This document shows positions 33,862 to 41,367 of a stretch of 64,000 nucleotides of DNA, one piece after another. This stretch comes from Thermofilum sp. (GTDB lineage Archaea > Thermoproteota > Thermoprotei > Thermofilales > Thermofilaceae). The notes beneath the pieces were generated by a model. The model made no database searches and had not been told where the DNA came from. It saw only the letters and a list, made by a program, of their open reading frames with translations. Location: positions 1 through 64,000 of the forward strand of contig JAJHRM010000002.1 of assembly GCA_020832965.1 (NCBI GenBank), given 5' to 3'. Positions within the stretch are counted from its first letter, which is position 1; each line of letters begins with the position of its first letter. The translations under genes were made by a program, and so were the position numbers.

Positions 33862-34554
33862 ATGGTGCTCTTCGTGCAGTGCAGCGGCGAAGAGTTACTT
33901 TCCTGCAAGGATGCACTGGTGGTATCTGACCTTCACTGCCGCAGGGGGTCCAGGTGTGTGCACCTGGACTCTTTAATCACATATGCGAGACGAAAAGGGG
34001 TCGACTGCGTGGTCATCGCCGGCGACCTATTCGACGATTTCCATCAAAGGGCTAGCCCAAGCCTTTTTCTAAGCGAGCTAAATAAGATATGCGACGTTGC
34101 CAGGCTGCCTAGGAAAACAATGATCGTTCTGAGCGGTAGCTCCCACGATCCAAAGCTGGGGAGTTTCCTTGCCTATCTCAGGGGTGGGAAGACGCTACTG
34201 GTAACGAGGCAAATACTAGTCGTAAAAACTCCTCCGGCAAAACTAGTTGTTCTTCATGGGGATTTAATCGTTAAGAGTGGAGCCCTTGCCTTCATAATCA
34301 ACTATTTTGCCAAACTCTGTGGCAGAGAACTCCTCTTGGAGGAAAATTTTAAGCGAAAAATCCAGCTTAACGAGGGGTTGCTAGTGGTGGGGCATACGCA
34401 TGTTGTGGGTGCAGATTTCGAAAAAGGAGTAGTTAACTTGGGTTCATGGAAAAGGCACTGGTTTAGGAACATACCATACTGGCGAAGAACAAAGCCAGGG
34501 GTGCTCCTCGTAGACGAAAAAGGTTTAAAATTCCAAGTCATAAATTACGTATGA
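33862..34554 (+). CDS. Calcineurin-like metallophosphoesterase
   Basis: Two-metal phosphoesterase fold with VVSDLHCRRG, VIAGDLFDDF, VLHGDLI and VVGHTH in order. The usual GNHD reads GSSHD here, so the catalytic Asn is replaced by Ser; activity may be altered. Length is 230 aa from ATG 33862, preferred over GTG 33841 because GTAAAAGCTTATTAAAG at 33823-33839 is a TATA box at the right distance. It overlaps the nucleoside phosphorylase by four bases (ATGA), indicating a coupled operon. The substrate is unknown. Confidence 0.8.
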   Translation: MVLFVQCSGEELLSCKDALVVSDLHCRRGSRCVHLDSLITYARRKGVDCVVIAGDLFDDFHQRASPSLFLSELNKICDVARLPRKTMIVLSGSSHDPKLGSFLAYLRGGKTLLVTRQILVVKTPPAKLVVLHGDLIVKSGALAFIINYFAKLCGRELLLEENFKRKIQLNEGLLVVGHTHVVGADFEKGVVNLGSWKRHWFRNIPYWRRTKPGVLLVDEKGLKFQVINYV

Positions 34555-35282
34555 GTTTTAGACACCCACTCTCAAAAAGAGTTTACCATTTAAAGGCAAC
34601 ACCTGAGCAAGTTTCTCGAAAAGTTCTAGTGGCTGGGGACCCTGCACGCGTAGAGGTTGCTTCATCACTCCTAGAACAGCCAACAATAGTCAGCAAACAT
34701 AGGGGCTTCCTAGTCGTCACGGGAACATACAAGGGAGAGAAAGTCACTCTCGCCTGCCACGGGATAGGGGCGCCCTCAGCAGCCATCGTCTTCGAGGAGC
34801 TGGGAATGCTTGGGGCCAGACTCGTCTTGCGCGCGGGTACATGCGGGGGTCTCTCCGCCGAGGCAGAATCCGGGAAAATAGCAGTAATAGAGGCGTCAGC
34901 ATACGAGAACAGCGGTACTCTACGCCAGTACTTCGGGGATGTCTCAATGCCCGCCTATGCAACACCCGAGGTAATTATCAAAACTGTTGAAGTCTTGGAG
35001 GAGATGGGATTAAAGTACCACCGGGGAATAGCTCTTTCACACGATGCTTTTCACAAGGTCGAGGAGCACGCGGGGAAGTGGAGCAAGCTGGGAATCGATT
35101 TCCTAGAGATGGAGTCTGCAGCTCTCTACACGATCGGCAGGTATCGCGGGTTCAAAGTTGGCGCAATGGCGCTCATAGTGGACAATGTTCTCAGCGGTAG
35201 TGAACTGGTCGATGGTAAAGAAGAGTTAGAGCTAAAAATGATGAAAGCAGGCTTGGAGGTTCTGAGAAGGCTACAGCTATGA
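34551..35282 (+). CDS. Nucleoside phosphorylase (uridine/purine phosphorylase family)
   Basis: NP-I family phosphorylase that cleaves nucleosides with phosphate. Visible are VLVAGDPARVEVASSLL (phosphate site), CHGIGAPSAAIVFEEL, LRAGTCGGL and the ribose-binding FLEMESAALYTIG. The segment around SHDAFHKVEEH is closer to archaeal uridine/MTA-type members than to hexameric PNPs, but substrate choice is not certain. It sits in a three-gene operon with four-base overlaps on both sides. Confidence 0.87.
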   Translation: MSFRHPLSKRVYHLKATPEQVSRKVLVAGDPARVEVASSLLEQPTIVSKHRGFLVVTGTYKGEKVTLACHGIGAPSAAIVFEELGMLGARLVLRAGTCGGLSAEAESGKIAVIEASAYENSGTLRQYFGDVSMPAYATPEVIIKTVEVLEEMGLKYHRGIALSHDAFHKVEEHAGKWSKLGIDFLEMESAALYTIGRYRGFKVGAMALIVDNVLSGSELVDGKEELELKMMKAGLEVLRRLQL

Positions 35283-35887
35283 AGACAAGAGGCTCGAGAG
35301 CCGAGCACTCCTGGGATACTCACCGCTTAAAAGCTCTACAACAGTTTCAGTCCCACCTCTCAAGTGGACGGGTTGACCCGGACATAGTCGATTTTCTCAA
35401 AAACATAAATTCGACGAGCAACTGCTATACAACATCTAGCTGTAGCGGCAGAATACAGTTATCAGCAGGGCAACACCCGGGGGCCAAAGGAGAGTTACTC
35501 GTGTTAGCAAAGTGGCATAGGCCCATAACCATCGAAGAACTAAGCTTCGTGCTTGCTAATTGTGACTACCCCTCCTTATGGTTCTCTGTCCATCCACCCA
35601 TTTTTCACATTGTAGCAAGGAACCTGAGAGTCGCCCACTGGTTACTGATTACAGCCAGGAACACGGGTTTCAAGCATAGCGGCATTCAGGGCGTAGGAAG
35701 GAGAATAATCGTGGAGATAATGTCGATGGAGAGGCTAGAAGTCCCGCTCAGATACGATGGAGACATGGTCATCAAGCCCGAACAACTCCCAGCACTAGTA
35801 AACATTGCAAATTACATGCTTAAAAAAGGCAAGGATAGACTTAGGCTTCTCGAAAAAGAACTACTTAAAGTTTGCATGTCATCCTAG
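35279..35887 (+). CDS. taw3: tRNA wyosine methyltransferase Taw3/TYW3
   Basis: Methylates the wyosine precursor at G37 of tRNA-Phe. The TYW3 motifs YTTSSCSGRIQL, WFSVHPPIFHIVARNL and GFKHSGIQGVGRRIIVEI are present in order. The 202-aa length fits. The start overlaps the phosphorylase stop (ATGA). Nothing else for wyosine synthesis is in the window. The C-terminal 40 residues are a charged helix. Confidence 0.9.
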   Translation: MKTRGSRAEHSWDTHRLKALQQFQSHLSSGRVDPDIVDFLKNINSTSNCYTTSSCSGRIQLSAGQHPGAKGELLVLAKWHRPITIEELSFVLANCDYPSLWFSVHPPIFHIVARNLRVAHWLLITARNTGFKHSGIQGVGRRIIVEIMSMERLEVPLRYDGDMVIKPEQLPALVNIANYMLKKGKDRLRLLEKELLKVCMSS

Positions 35888-35991
35888 ACACTTAACGAAA
35901 AATTCCATTGGCAACACATGTAAATAGGTACGGCCCTAGCCCTGTAGACAGCTAATCAGCATGCGCAAACTGAAGTGTGGATGCGCACGAA

Positions 35992-36381
35992 CTAGAGTTT
36001 GTGGCAAGGAACAAATTTGCACGTAACGGAATAGTTCTCAGCCTCCTTCTCTAGCGATAAAATGTCCCCGGACTCCCCCCTCACGAAAAGTACTTCAAGG
36101 CAACAGTCATCGCTTGTATGGTAATGGCTTCTGCCAATAATAAGCAACCTGTACCTCTCGAAAACGCCGCTCATAGCCTCTCGCTGCCCTTGAGTATAGC
36201 TTATAATCATCACCCCCTCGCATTTGTGAGGCTTGGCGTAGTGGAACTTCTCCAAAAGAAAGAGTTTAGTTGCCGTGTTCACTATATGGGAGCGATCAGT
36301 GTGTAAAGCGTTACAAATACATGTTAATTCCTCATAGACTTCCTTATCTACCGATACCCCAAACCTCTTTTTCCTTGTCAT
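35992..36381 (-). CDS. NikR-like metal-responsive RHH regulator
   Basis: An N-terminal ribbon-helix-helix (KKRFGVSVDKEVYEEL) is followed by an ACT-like metal domain with SHYHTSDDCCLEVLFVRG, which keeps the HxH and Cys of the NikR nickel site. It is probably a dimer or tetramer repressing metal uptake. Its start overlaps the permease stop by four bases, so it is the last gene of the ATPase-permease-regulator operon. Extra cysteines (TCKFVPCHKL) at the end are unusual. Confidence 0.82.
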   Translation of the reverse strand: MTRKKRFGVSVDKEVYEELTCICNALHTDRSHIVNTATKLFLLEKFHYAKPHKCEGVMIISYTQGQREAMSGVFERYRLLIIGRSHYHTSDDCCLEVLFVRGESGDILSLEKEAENYSVTCKFVPCHKL

Positions 36382-37187
36382 CCCCGCCCCCCTCTTAGTA
36401 GTAGGACGGAATATATCCCAATGAGTATGAAGCCGAATACCGCTGAAGGAGCTAGATTCACTAAAATAGACAAGGCAAGTGCAAGAAGTCCGGCAAGCAT
36501 GGAGATAACAACACTGTAGAGCATAAACGTCCTGGCATCCCTAGCAATAGTTGAAGCGATAACGGCAGGCATGAGAAAAACCACGTGTTCAAGGACAAAC
36601 CCGACCACCTTTAGCAGAGTTACAGATGCAACCGTCAAGGTTAAGACAACTAAGTAGTCATGGAACTTTACGTTTAACCCCAGTACTTGCGCCAAGTCCC
36701 TGTCCTGCCCTATGACTATCTCCTTCATGTACATGGGTATAACCAACGCGAGGATAAATAAGCTTACCCCCAGAGTGAGAAATGCATCGCCCCAGGAGAC
36801 CAGCAATGGGTCTCCCAGTATGTAGGACCAGAGGCCAGCCTGTGCGGGGAAATTTGTCAAAATGTAGTACATTGAGGTGACACTCGCCGAAACTGAGAAA
36901 CCTACGAAGACAGAGGTTGCACTATCCTCGCTAACACCCCTGTGTATGAGGATGACAAGCAGCAAAGACACAACAATGCTTACAGGTATAGCCCAGAGAA
37001 ACGGATGCGTGCCAGTCACGAACCCCAACAAGTAGCCGACTGAAACAGCAAGGAGGGATGAATGGGGGAGGGTGGAGGCAAAGAAGTTTAACTTCCTTGC
37101 ATAAATTATTGGACTCAAAACACTAAACGATATCGAGCTTCCAAGAATAACAATCAACCACCTAGGATCAATATACACCCGAACCAC
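36378..37187 (-). CDS. Metal ABC transporter permease (ZnuB/MntB-type)
   Basis: 269-aa polytopic permease of the ABC-3 family (zinc, manganese or iron). It has about eight hydrophobic segments, with the family block VVGFVLEHVVFLMPAVIAS near the middle to end and an N-terminal LGSSISFSVLSPIIYARKLN. The start is two bases after the ATPase stop codon. The metal cannot be read from the permease; the NikR-like partner suggests nickel, while the fold is more typical of zinc. Confidence 0.87.
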   Translation of the reverse strand: MVRVYIDPRWLIVILGSSISFSVLSPIIYARKLNFFASTLPHSSLLAVSVGYLLGFVTGTHPFLWAIPVSIVVSLLLVILIHRGVSEDSATSVFVGFSVSASVTSMYYILTNFPAQAGLWSYILGDPLLVSWGDAFLTLGVSLFILALVIPMYMKEIVIGQDRDLAQVLGLNVKFHDYLVVLTLTVASVTLLKVVGFVLEHVVFLMPAVIASTIARDARTFMLYSVVISMLAGLLALALSILVNLAPSAVFGFILIGIYSVLLLRGGRG

Positions 37188-37189
37188 CC

Positions 37190-37948
37190 TCAGCTAATAA
37201 CATGTAGGCATTTCTCAATCATAAGTACGCTTGTCCCGTAAGCCTTCCTCAGGAGCTCCAGTGTAAATGCTTCGCTGGGAGAACCATAACCCTTAACACC
37301 CCTGTTAAAAACAATAATCAACTTACTAGCATTAATCGTTAACACCGGATCATGAGTAGTTACCAAGACAAGCTTTCCCCTAGAGATCCCCCTCAAAAAC
37401 TCCAATATGTACTCCCTCCCTTTAGGATCAATACCCGAAAACGGCTCATCCAACAGCAGTATGCTTGACCCCGCCGCTAATGCCCTCGCTATAAGCACCC
37501 TCTGCAGCTGCCCTCCACTCAGCTCACTAAGCTTCTTACCGTAAAAATCTTCAGCGCCAACAATCCTAGCAAGCTCCGCTACCATCTCCTTGCACTTCCT
37601 CCCAGAGCATTGCCTCTTGCTCCTCAAAACAAACTCAATGATTTCACCACCAGTAACTGGGAGATCCCTTCGAACAGAGGTTAACTGTGGTACAAGGATT
37701 GCGTGCCTTCCAGCTTTAATCGGGTTCCCCGTTACATCCTCTCCGTTGAGTAGGACCCTTCCCGACTGTGGTCTCAAAAGACCTAGCATGACTTTGAAAA
37801 GAGTCGTTTTCCCAGAGCCATTTGGTCCAAGAATTGTTACTAGTCCTGGTCCGTAAATTTCTATGCTCTCGTCCAGTAGGATGCTCTCCCCATTCTCGTA
37901 CCGAAACGATACATTGTCAAGTATCACAGAGGGATTGTGCACATTCAT
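37190..37948 (-). CDS. Metal ABC transporter ATP-binding protein (ZnuC-type)
   Basis: ATPase of the metal uptake system: Walker A LGPNGSGKTT, signature LSGGQLQRVLIA, Walker B ILLLDEPFSGID, switch TTHDP. Length is 252 aa. GGTTTAAATT (reverse strand, 37981-37990) is the promoter about 30 bases before the start. Two of the TTGTGCAC motifs fall between this TATA box and the beginning of the gene, which suggests direct regulation. Confidence 0.92.
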   Translation of the reverse strand: MNVHNPSVILDNVSFRYENGESILLDESIEIYGPGLVTILGPNGSGKTTLFKVMLGLLRPQSGRVLLNGEDVTGNPIKAGRHAILVPQLTSVRRDLPVTGGEIIEFVLRSKRQCSGRKCKEMVAELARIVGAEDFYGKKLSELSGGQLQRVLIARALAAGSSILLLDEPFSGIDPKGREYILEFLRGISRGKLVLVTTHDPVLTINASKLIIVFNRGVKGYGSPSEAFTLELLRKAYGTSVLMIEKCLHVIS

Positions 37949-38090
37949 GCTGCATCATACAATGATTTTGTGCACGCGAAAATTTAAACCTTTCTAATAG
38001 GGAAGGTGAGAATGAAAACGCATTAAACTTATATACCAGATATTCTTATGTGTGCACATATGAGCGTAGATATTGTTCAAATTATGCACA
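37935..38090. promoter_or_regulatory. Repeated GTGCAC motif in the divergent metal-transport promoters
   Basis: TTGTGCAC at 37935-37942 and 37968-37975, TGTGCACA at 38051-38058, and a partial ATGCACA at 38084-38090. One copy lies between TATA box and start of the ATPase gene, one over its start, and one at the predicted transcription start of the binding-protein gene (TATA AACTTATATA at 38026-38035). They are candidate operators for the NikR-like regulator. Confidence 0.5.
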
Positions 38091-38977
38091 AACGAACGAG
38101 TCTCCTGCTTGTCATAGCGTCCCTCACTATTCTCATTGTTGCCTTAGCCTATGTTTCCACTCGTAGCCCTGCCCCAACGGGCCGTAAAGGCTTGAGAATC
38201 GCAGTAACATTTTATGCGTTAAAGCCGGACGTTGATCTCTTGCTGTGCACAGGCGATGAAGTTTTCTCAGTTACACCCTCTGGCATTGATCCCCATGAGT
38301 ACCAGCTCACTCCTGCAGATGTAGCTAAACTCAGGGATGCCGACTTGATCATTTCAACCGCGCATGCACCTTTTGAGCTGAATATAGCAGAACTGGTGAA
38401 AAGTGGGGAGCTCAGGGCAAAGTTACTGGAAATACCGAGTATTGAGGGTTTAAGGATTCTTAAAAACCCGGAAACTGGAAATCCCAACTACCACTGGCCA
38501 ATCTACGATCCCCAGAACTACATGACATACGTAGGGGCTCTTGCCCAGCTACTGAGCACACTTAGACCAGAGTGCAGGGATGCCTACCTCTCCAAAGCCG
38601 CCACGCAAATCAGCAATTTATCTTCAATTGTTAAGAATGCACCAAGACTGAATGCCACTGCCATAGGCGCTACACCCGAAGTTCAGTATGCTGTCAACTG
38701 GCTGGGGATCAACGTGTCTTTCCTACTAATAAAAGAGCACGATCTCCCTGCAACACCGAAGGACATAGCTCAGGCCAGCGTCCTGTTAAGCAGAAGGGAA
38801 GTTTCGCTGATAGTCGCACCCGAGGACATCCTCGACACCAGCATAGGTGTAAAGCTCAAGGAGCTATCATCAACGTACAACGTCCCATTGCTTGTTGTGC
38901 CCAGTCCAACGAATCCGAAAAGCACCTATGACAAGATAGTGATGGTTGCTGAAAGTGTGCGCGCTCTGCATAGATAG
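38060..38977 (+). CDS. Metal ABC transporter substrate-binding protein (ZnuA/TroA-type)
   Basis: Extracytoplasmic metal-binding lipoprotein-like or anchored protein. An N-terminal hydrophobic segment (LLLVIASLTILIVALAYV) is followed by the cluster A-1 lobe with the first ligand His in GIDPHEYQLTP, further ligands in NYHWPIYDP, LIKEHDLPAT, and the acidic ligand near VAPEDILDT. ATG 38060 is preferred over 38048 because the TATA box at 38026-38035 puts transcription start at that ATG. It is divergent from the ATPase-permease operon and shares the GTGCAC motif. Confidence 0.87.
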   Translation: MSVDIVQIMHKRTSLLLVIASLTILIVALAYVSTRSPAPTGRKGLRIAVTFYALKPDVDLLLCTGDEVFSVTPSGIDPHEYQLTPADVAKLRDADLIISTAHAPFELNIAELVKSGELRAKLLEIPSIEGLRILKNPETGNPNYHWPIYDPQNYMTYVGALAQLLSTLRPECRDAYLSKAATQISNLSSIVKNAPRLNATAIGATPEVQYAVNWLGINVSFLLIKEHDLPATPKDIAQASVLLSRREVSLIVAPEDILDTSIGVKLKELSSTYNVPLLVVPSPTNPKSTYDKIVMVAESVRALHR

Positions 38978-39092
38978 AAATGGCCTGCGCTTACAGGTGA
39001 TCGAACCTTGCTGCTGAGCTGCGCATGCGCACAGCATGTGCCATTTAATCATCACCGCTAGGATTGATTATTGCAGGGTAAATAGCCTCTAT

Positions 39093-39230
39093 GGCGCGCT
39101 ACCCGTTACCCCGCCTTGTCGCGGTTATGGTTTTAGAGGTTTTACTCTTGATGGGGTTACCAGGAACCAGGAAGCTGAGTACCCTGATTTGCCTCGCAGC
39201 GCCTCGATTCCCAGTGCCCTTAGCGCGCGC
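39093..39230 (-). mobile_element. Solo family A element (A39)
   Basis: Reverse strand: GCGCGCGC, then about 30 codons of a TnpB C-terminus (LRALGIEALRG, later WFLVTPSRVKPLKP) and a diverged scaffold CCGCGACAAGGCGGGG, TAACGGGTAGCGCGCC. The retained codons match ALGIKAELPRQ and FLATPGGVKPINP of the intact family A protein. No flanking repeat was found. It is downstream of the metal-binding protein gene; the rest of this 380-base gap shows nothing else. Confidence 0.7.
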
Positions 39231-39356
39231 TTTCGCTAGTAAATCTTTACCCCGGTATCAATTTGGTGTCTTAGGACTTCTCAGTTATCAAGATTTTAGG
39301 GTGCTCTTCTGATTTTAAGAGTGAAGAGATAAATAGGCGTAAGTAGTAGATTGTTT

Positions 39357-39857
39357 GTGCCTTTTACACTTTTCCATTTGGGCCCCTCTCTTGCTCTTGG
39401 CCTGCCTTTACGGAGGAAGCTACACTTACCAACGTTTCTCGTTGCAAGTGTTGCAGTCGATGTTGAGCCTTTCCTGGTTTTCCTGTTTGGGCTGGATTAT
39501 CCTCTTCATGGCTATCTGCATACGTTTCTCTTGGCTTTGCCCTACGGAGTCATGATTGGCTACATTATGTTTCTGTTTGAGAGATATTTAGGGGACCTAT
39601 GGCACGCGGTTTTGCTTGAGGAAGGCTTCTCGTCTAAGAGTCCCTTTATTGTTGGTGGGGTATTTGGAACTATTTCACATGTCTTACTGGATGCTCCTCT
39701 CTATAGTGACATTAGACCATTCTACCCGCTGGGAGTCAACCCGATCTATGACCCATCGGTTACTGAAGCTATCTATGCATTTTGTGCCGTAAGTTTTCTT
39801 ATGGGGATAGTAGAGCATTTCTTGATTTTGGCTCGTGGCGCAAAAGGAGTTAAGTGA
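39357..39857 (+). CDS. Membrane-bound metal-dependent hydrolase-like protein
   Basis: About 167 aa with four to five hydrophobic segments and conserved polar residues within them: PFTLFHLGPSLALGLPL, VDVEPFLVFLFG, LHGYLHTFLLALPYG, ISHVLLDAPLY. This His/Asp pattern fits the DUF457/DUF4184-type membrane hydrolase group; the reaction is unknown. GTG 39357 is chosen over TTG 39351 so that the protein starts with PFTLFH as in relatives. Confidence 0.6.
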   Translation: MPFTLFHLGPSLALGLPLRRKLHLPTFLVASVAVDVEPFLVFLFGLDYPLHGYLHTFLLALPYGVMIGYIMFLFERYLGDLWHAVLLEEGFSSKSPFIVGGVFGTISHVLLDAPLYSDIRPFYPLGVNPIYDPSVTEAIYAFCAVSFLMGIVEHFLILARGAKGVK

Positions 39858-40228
39858 AGTGGTTATTGGCGAAATTGTATTGAGCGCGCTGGTCCTTGAT
39901 GAAGCTTAAATGGATTAAAATGGGGAAAGTAAAGCTGGGATTCTTTTTGTGGGCATATATTTATTAGTTTTTCTATGGAACGTAGAGACTCTATTCTATG
40001 ATTGCCGGCACGTGGAGACTTTCTGGAAAACTAACCTTTATTAACTCTTTCTCTTCCTCTCAGATATTGGGGATGAAGACCGCTGGAACTGCTTATTTAT
40101 GCTGAGGGCTATGGGACATCGGACCCGCCGACCAAGCGCATGTTTTTAAGGCTTGAAATCGTAAGGGGGACGTGGCTGAAGCGCGCGCTGGCTAAAACCT
40201 TATTTAGTTGCTGATTATTCTCGGATTT
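39858..40228. other. Intergenic region
   Basis: No gene could be supported. It contains GCGCGC tracts at 39883-39888 and 40182-40189, a 22-codon frame after the first one (MKLKWIKMGKVKLGFFLWAY), and AAAACCTTATTTAG at 40195-40208, the likely promoter of speE. No TnpB scaffold motif was seen here. Confidence 0.5.
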
Positions 40229-41173
40229 ATGGGCTTGGAGGAAGAGCTCCTAAAGGCTGTGAGCGCGCGCCAGGGTTATGGGGTATTGTGGTACACTGAG
40301 TGGCTTAGCTCTCAAGAGGCACATATTCACGCATTAAGGAGGATAATCTACGACGGCTACACGAAGCATCAAAGAGTAACTTTGGCTGAAACAGGCTCAT
40401 TTGGATTAACGCTATTCCTGGACGGCTACGCGCAGAGCTCCGAGTACGACGAATTCGTTTACCACGAGGCACTGGTCCACCCGGCAATGCTCACCCATCC
40501 GCGTCCCGAGAAAGTCCTGGTAATTGGAGGAGGCGAGGGAGCTACTCTGCGGGAGGTGCTGAAGCATCCATCGGTCAAGGAAGCCACAATGGTCGACATA
40601 GACGGAGAACTGCTAGAGATTGTCAAAAGGTACATGGTTAGGTGGCATCAAAACAGCTTTGAAGATCCACGAGCTCGGCTCGTGGTGGGAGACGGCAAGA
40701 AGTTCCTTGAAGAAACACAAGACACGTACGATGTTATCATACTCGACCTAACCGACCCAATTGGGGGCACTCCTGGCGTTCAGCTATACACGAAAGAATT
40801 TTACGAACTGGTTTACAGCAAGCTTACCGATCAAGGGGTAATGGTTACCCAGGCCACTTCGACAAGATACAACATAGACGCTTTTTCGATAATCTGCAAC
40901 ACTGTGGCAGCGGTATTCCCAGTTGTAAGGCCGTACAAGGTCCCTGTTTCAACCTTCTTCAGCGAGTGGGGGTTCGCCCTTGGATCAAAGCTCAGGGACC
41001 CCCTATCAATCCCTCAACAGGAACTAAGTGAAAGGCTCAGCATGTTAGAGCTAAAATTCCTAGACGAGCAAAACTACTACCACATTTTCCATTTCCCCAA
41101 ATTCTTGAGAGAAAAAATGCAGCAATACCGGGGGATCTCAACAAATAAAAGCCCGCTTCAAATCAAACTTTAA
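40229..41173 (+). CDS. speE: Spermidine synthase / polyamine aminopropyltransferase
   Basis: Transfers aminopropyl groups from decarboxylated SAM. The Rossmann-fold motif VLVIGGGEGATLREVLKH, VDIDGELLEI, ILDLTDPIGG and LYTKEFYELV are present. ATG 40229 is preferred over 40208 because the TATTTAG box sits 25-30 bases upstream. Length is 314 aa. The stop codon TAA is the first three bases of the repeat flanking the small element at 41182. Confidence 0.93.
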   Translation: MGLEEELLKAVSARQGYGVLWYTEWLSSQEAHIHALRRIIYDGYTKHQRVTLAETGSFGLTLFLDGYAQSSEYDEFVYHEALVHPAMLTHPRPEKVLVIGGGEGATLREVLKHPSVKEATMVDIDGELLEIVKRYMVRWHQNSFEDPRARLVVGDGKKFLEETQDTYDVIILDLTDPIGGTPGVQLYTKEFYELVYSKLTDQGVMVTQATSTRYNIDAFSIICNTVAAVFPVVRPYKVPVSTFFSEWGFALGSKLRDPLSIPQQELSERLSMLELKFLDEQNYYHIFHFPKFLREKMQQYRGISTNKSPLQIKL

Positions 41174-41181
41174 AGGGTCTT
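41171..41181. repeat. Target-site repeat, left side of element A41
   Basis: TAAAGGGTCTT, identical to 41357-41367. It begins with the speE stop codon. Confidence 0.85.
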
Positions 41182-41356
41182 AACGCGCGGCTTCAGGGAA
41201 GCGCCCGGACCTGCGCATATTGCGGCTGGGCGTGGAGTCTGGGTCGGGCACCCCGAAATGGGAGGGAGCGCGCATAAGAGTGCTCAGCTTCCTAGCGACA
41301 CCCTCAAGAGTGAAGCCCGTAACCCTGCACTAATGGCGGGGTAACGGGTGGCGCGC
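41182..41356 (+). mobile_element. 175-bp MITE-like derivative of the family A TnpB element (A41)
   Basis: The left part matches the left end and leader of element A1 (GAAGCGCCCGGACC, GCGGCTGGG, GTGGAGTCTG, GGGCACCCC, GGGAGG up to the Shine-Dalgarno). It is joined through GCGC to the last 17 TnpB codons (RVLSFLATPSRVKPVTLH) and the scaffold CCCTGCACTAATGGCGGGG, TAACGGGTGGCGCGC. Perfect 11-bp direct repeats flank it. Excision leaves two convergent stop codons seven bases apart. Confidence 0.88.
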
Positions 41357-41367
41357 TAAAGGGTCTT
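41357..41367. repeat. Target-site repeat, right side of element A41
   Basis: TAAAGGGTCTT; its last base is the final base of the biotin carboxylase stop codon on the reverse strand. Confidence 0.85.

Noticed and set aside
39880..40130. Possible C/D box guide RNA (TGATGA near 39897, GGATGA and CTGA near 40070-40105)
   Set aside because: C and D boxes are not at proper spacing, and no paired C'/D' boxes are found.
40261..40274. GCGCGCGCCAGGG in speE resembling the joint at 55510
   Set aside because: It encodes normal residues near the speE N-terminus (SARQGYGVLW); coincidence of codons.
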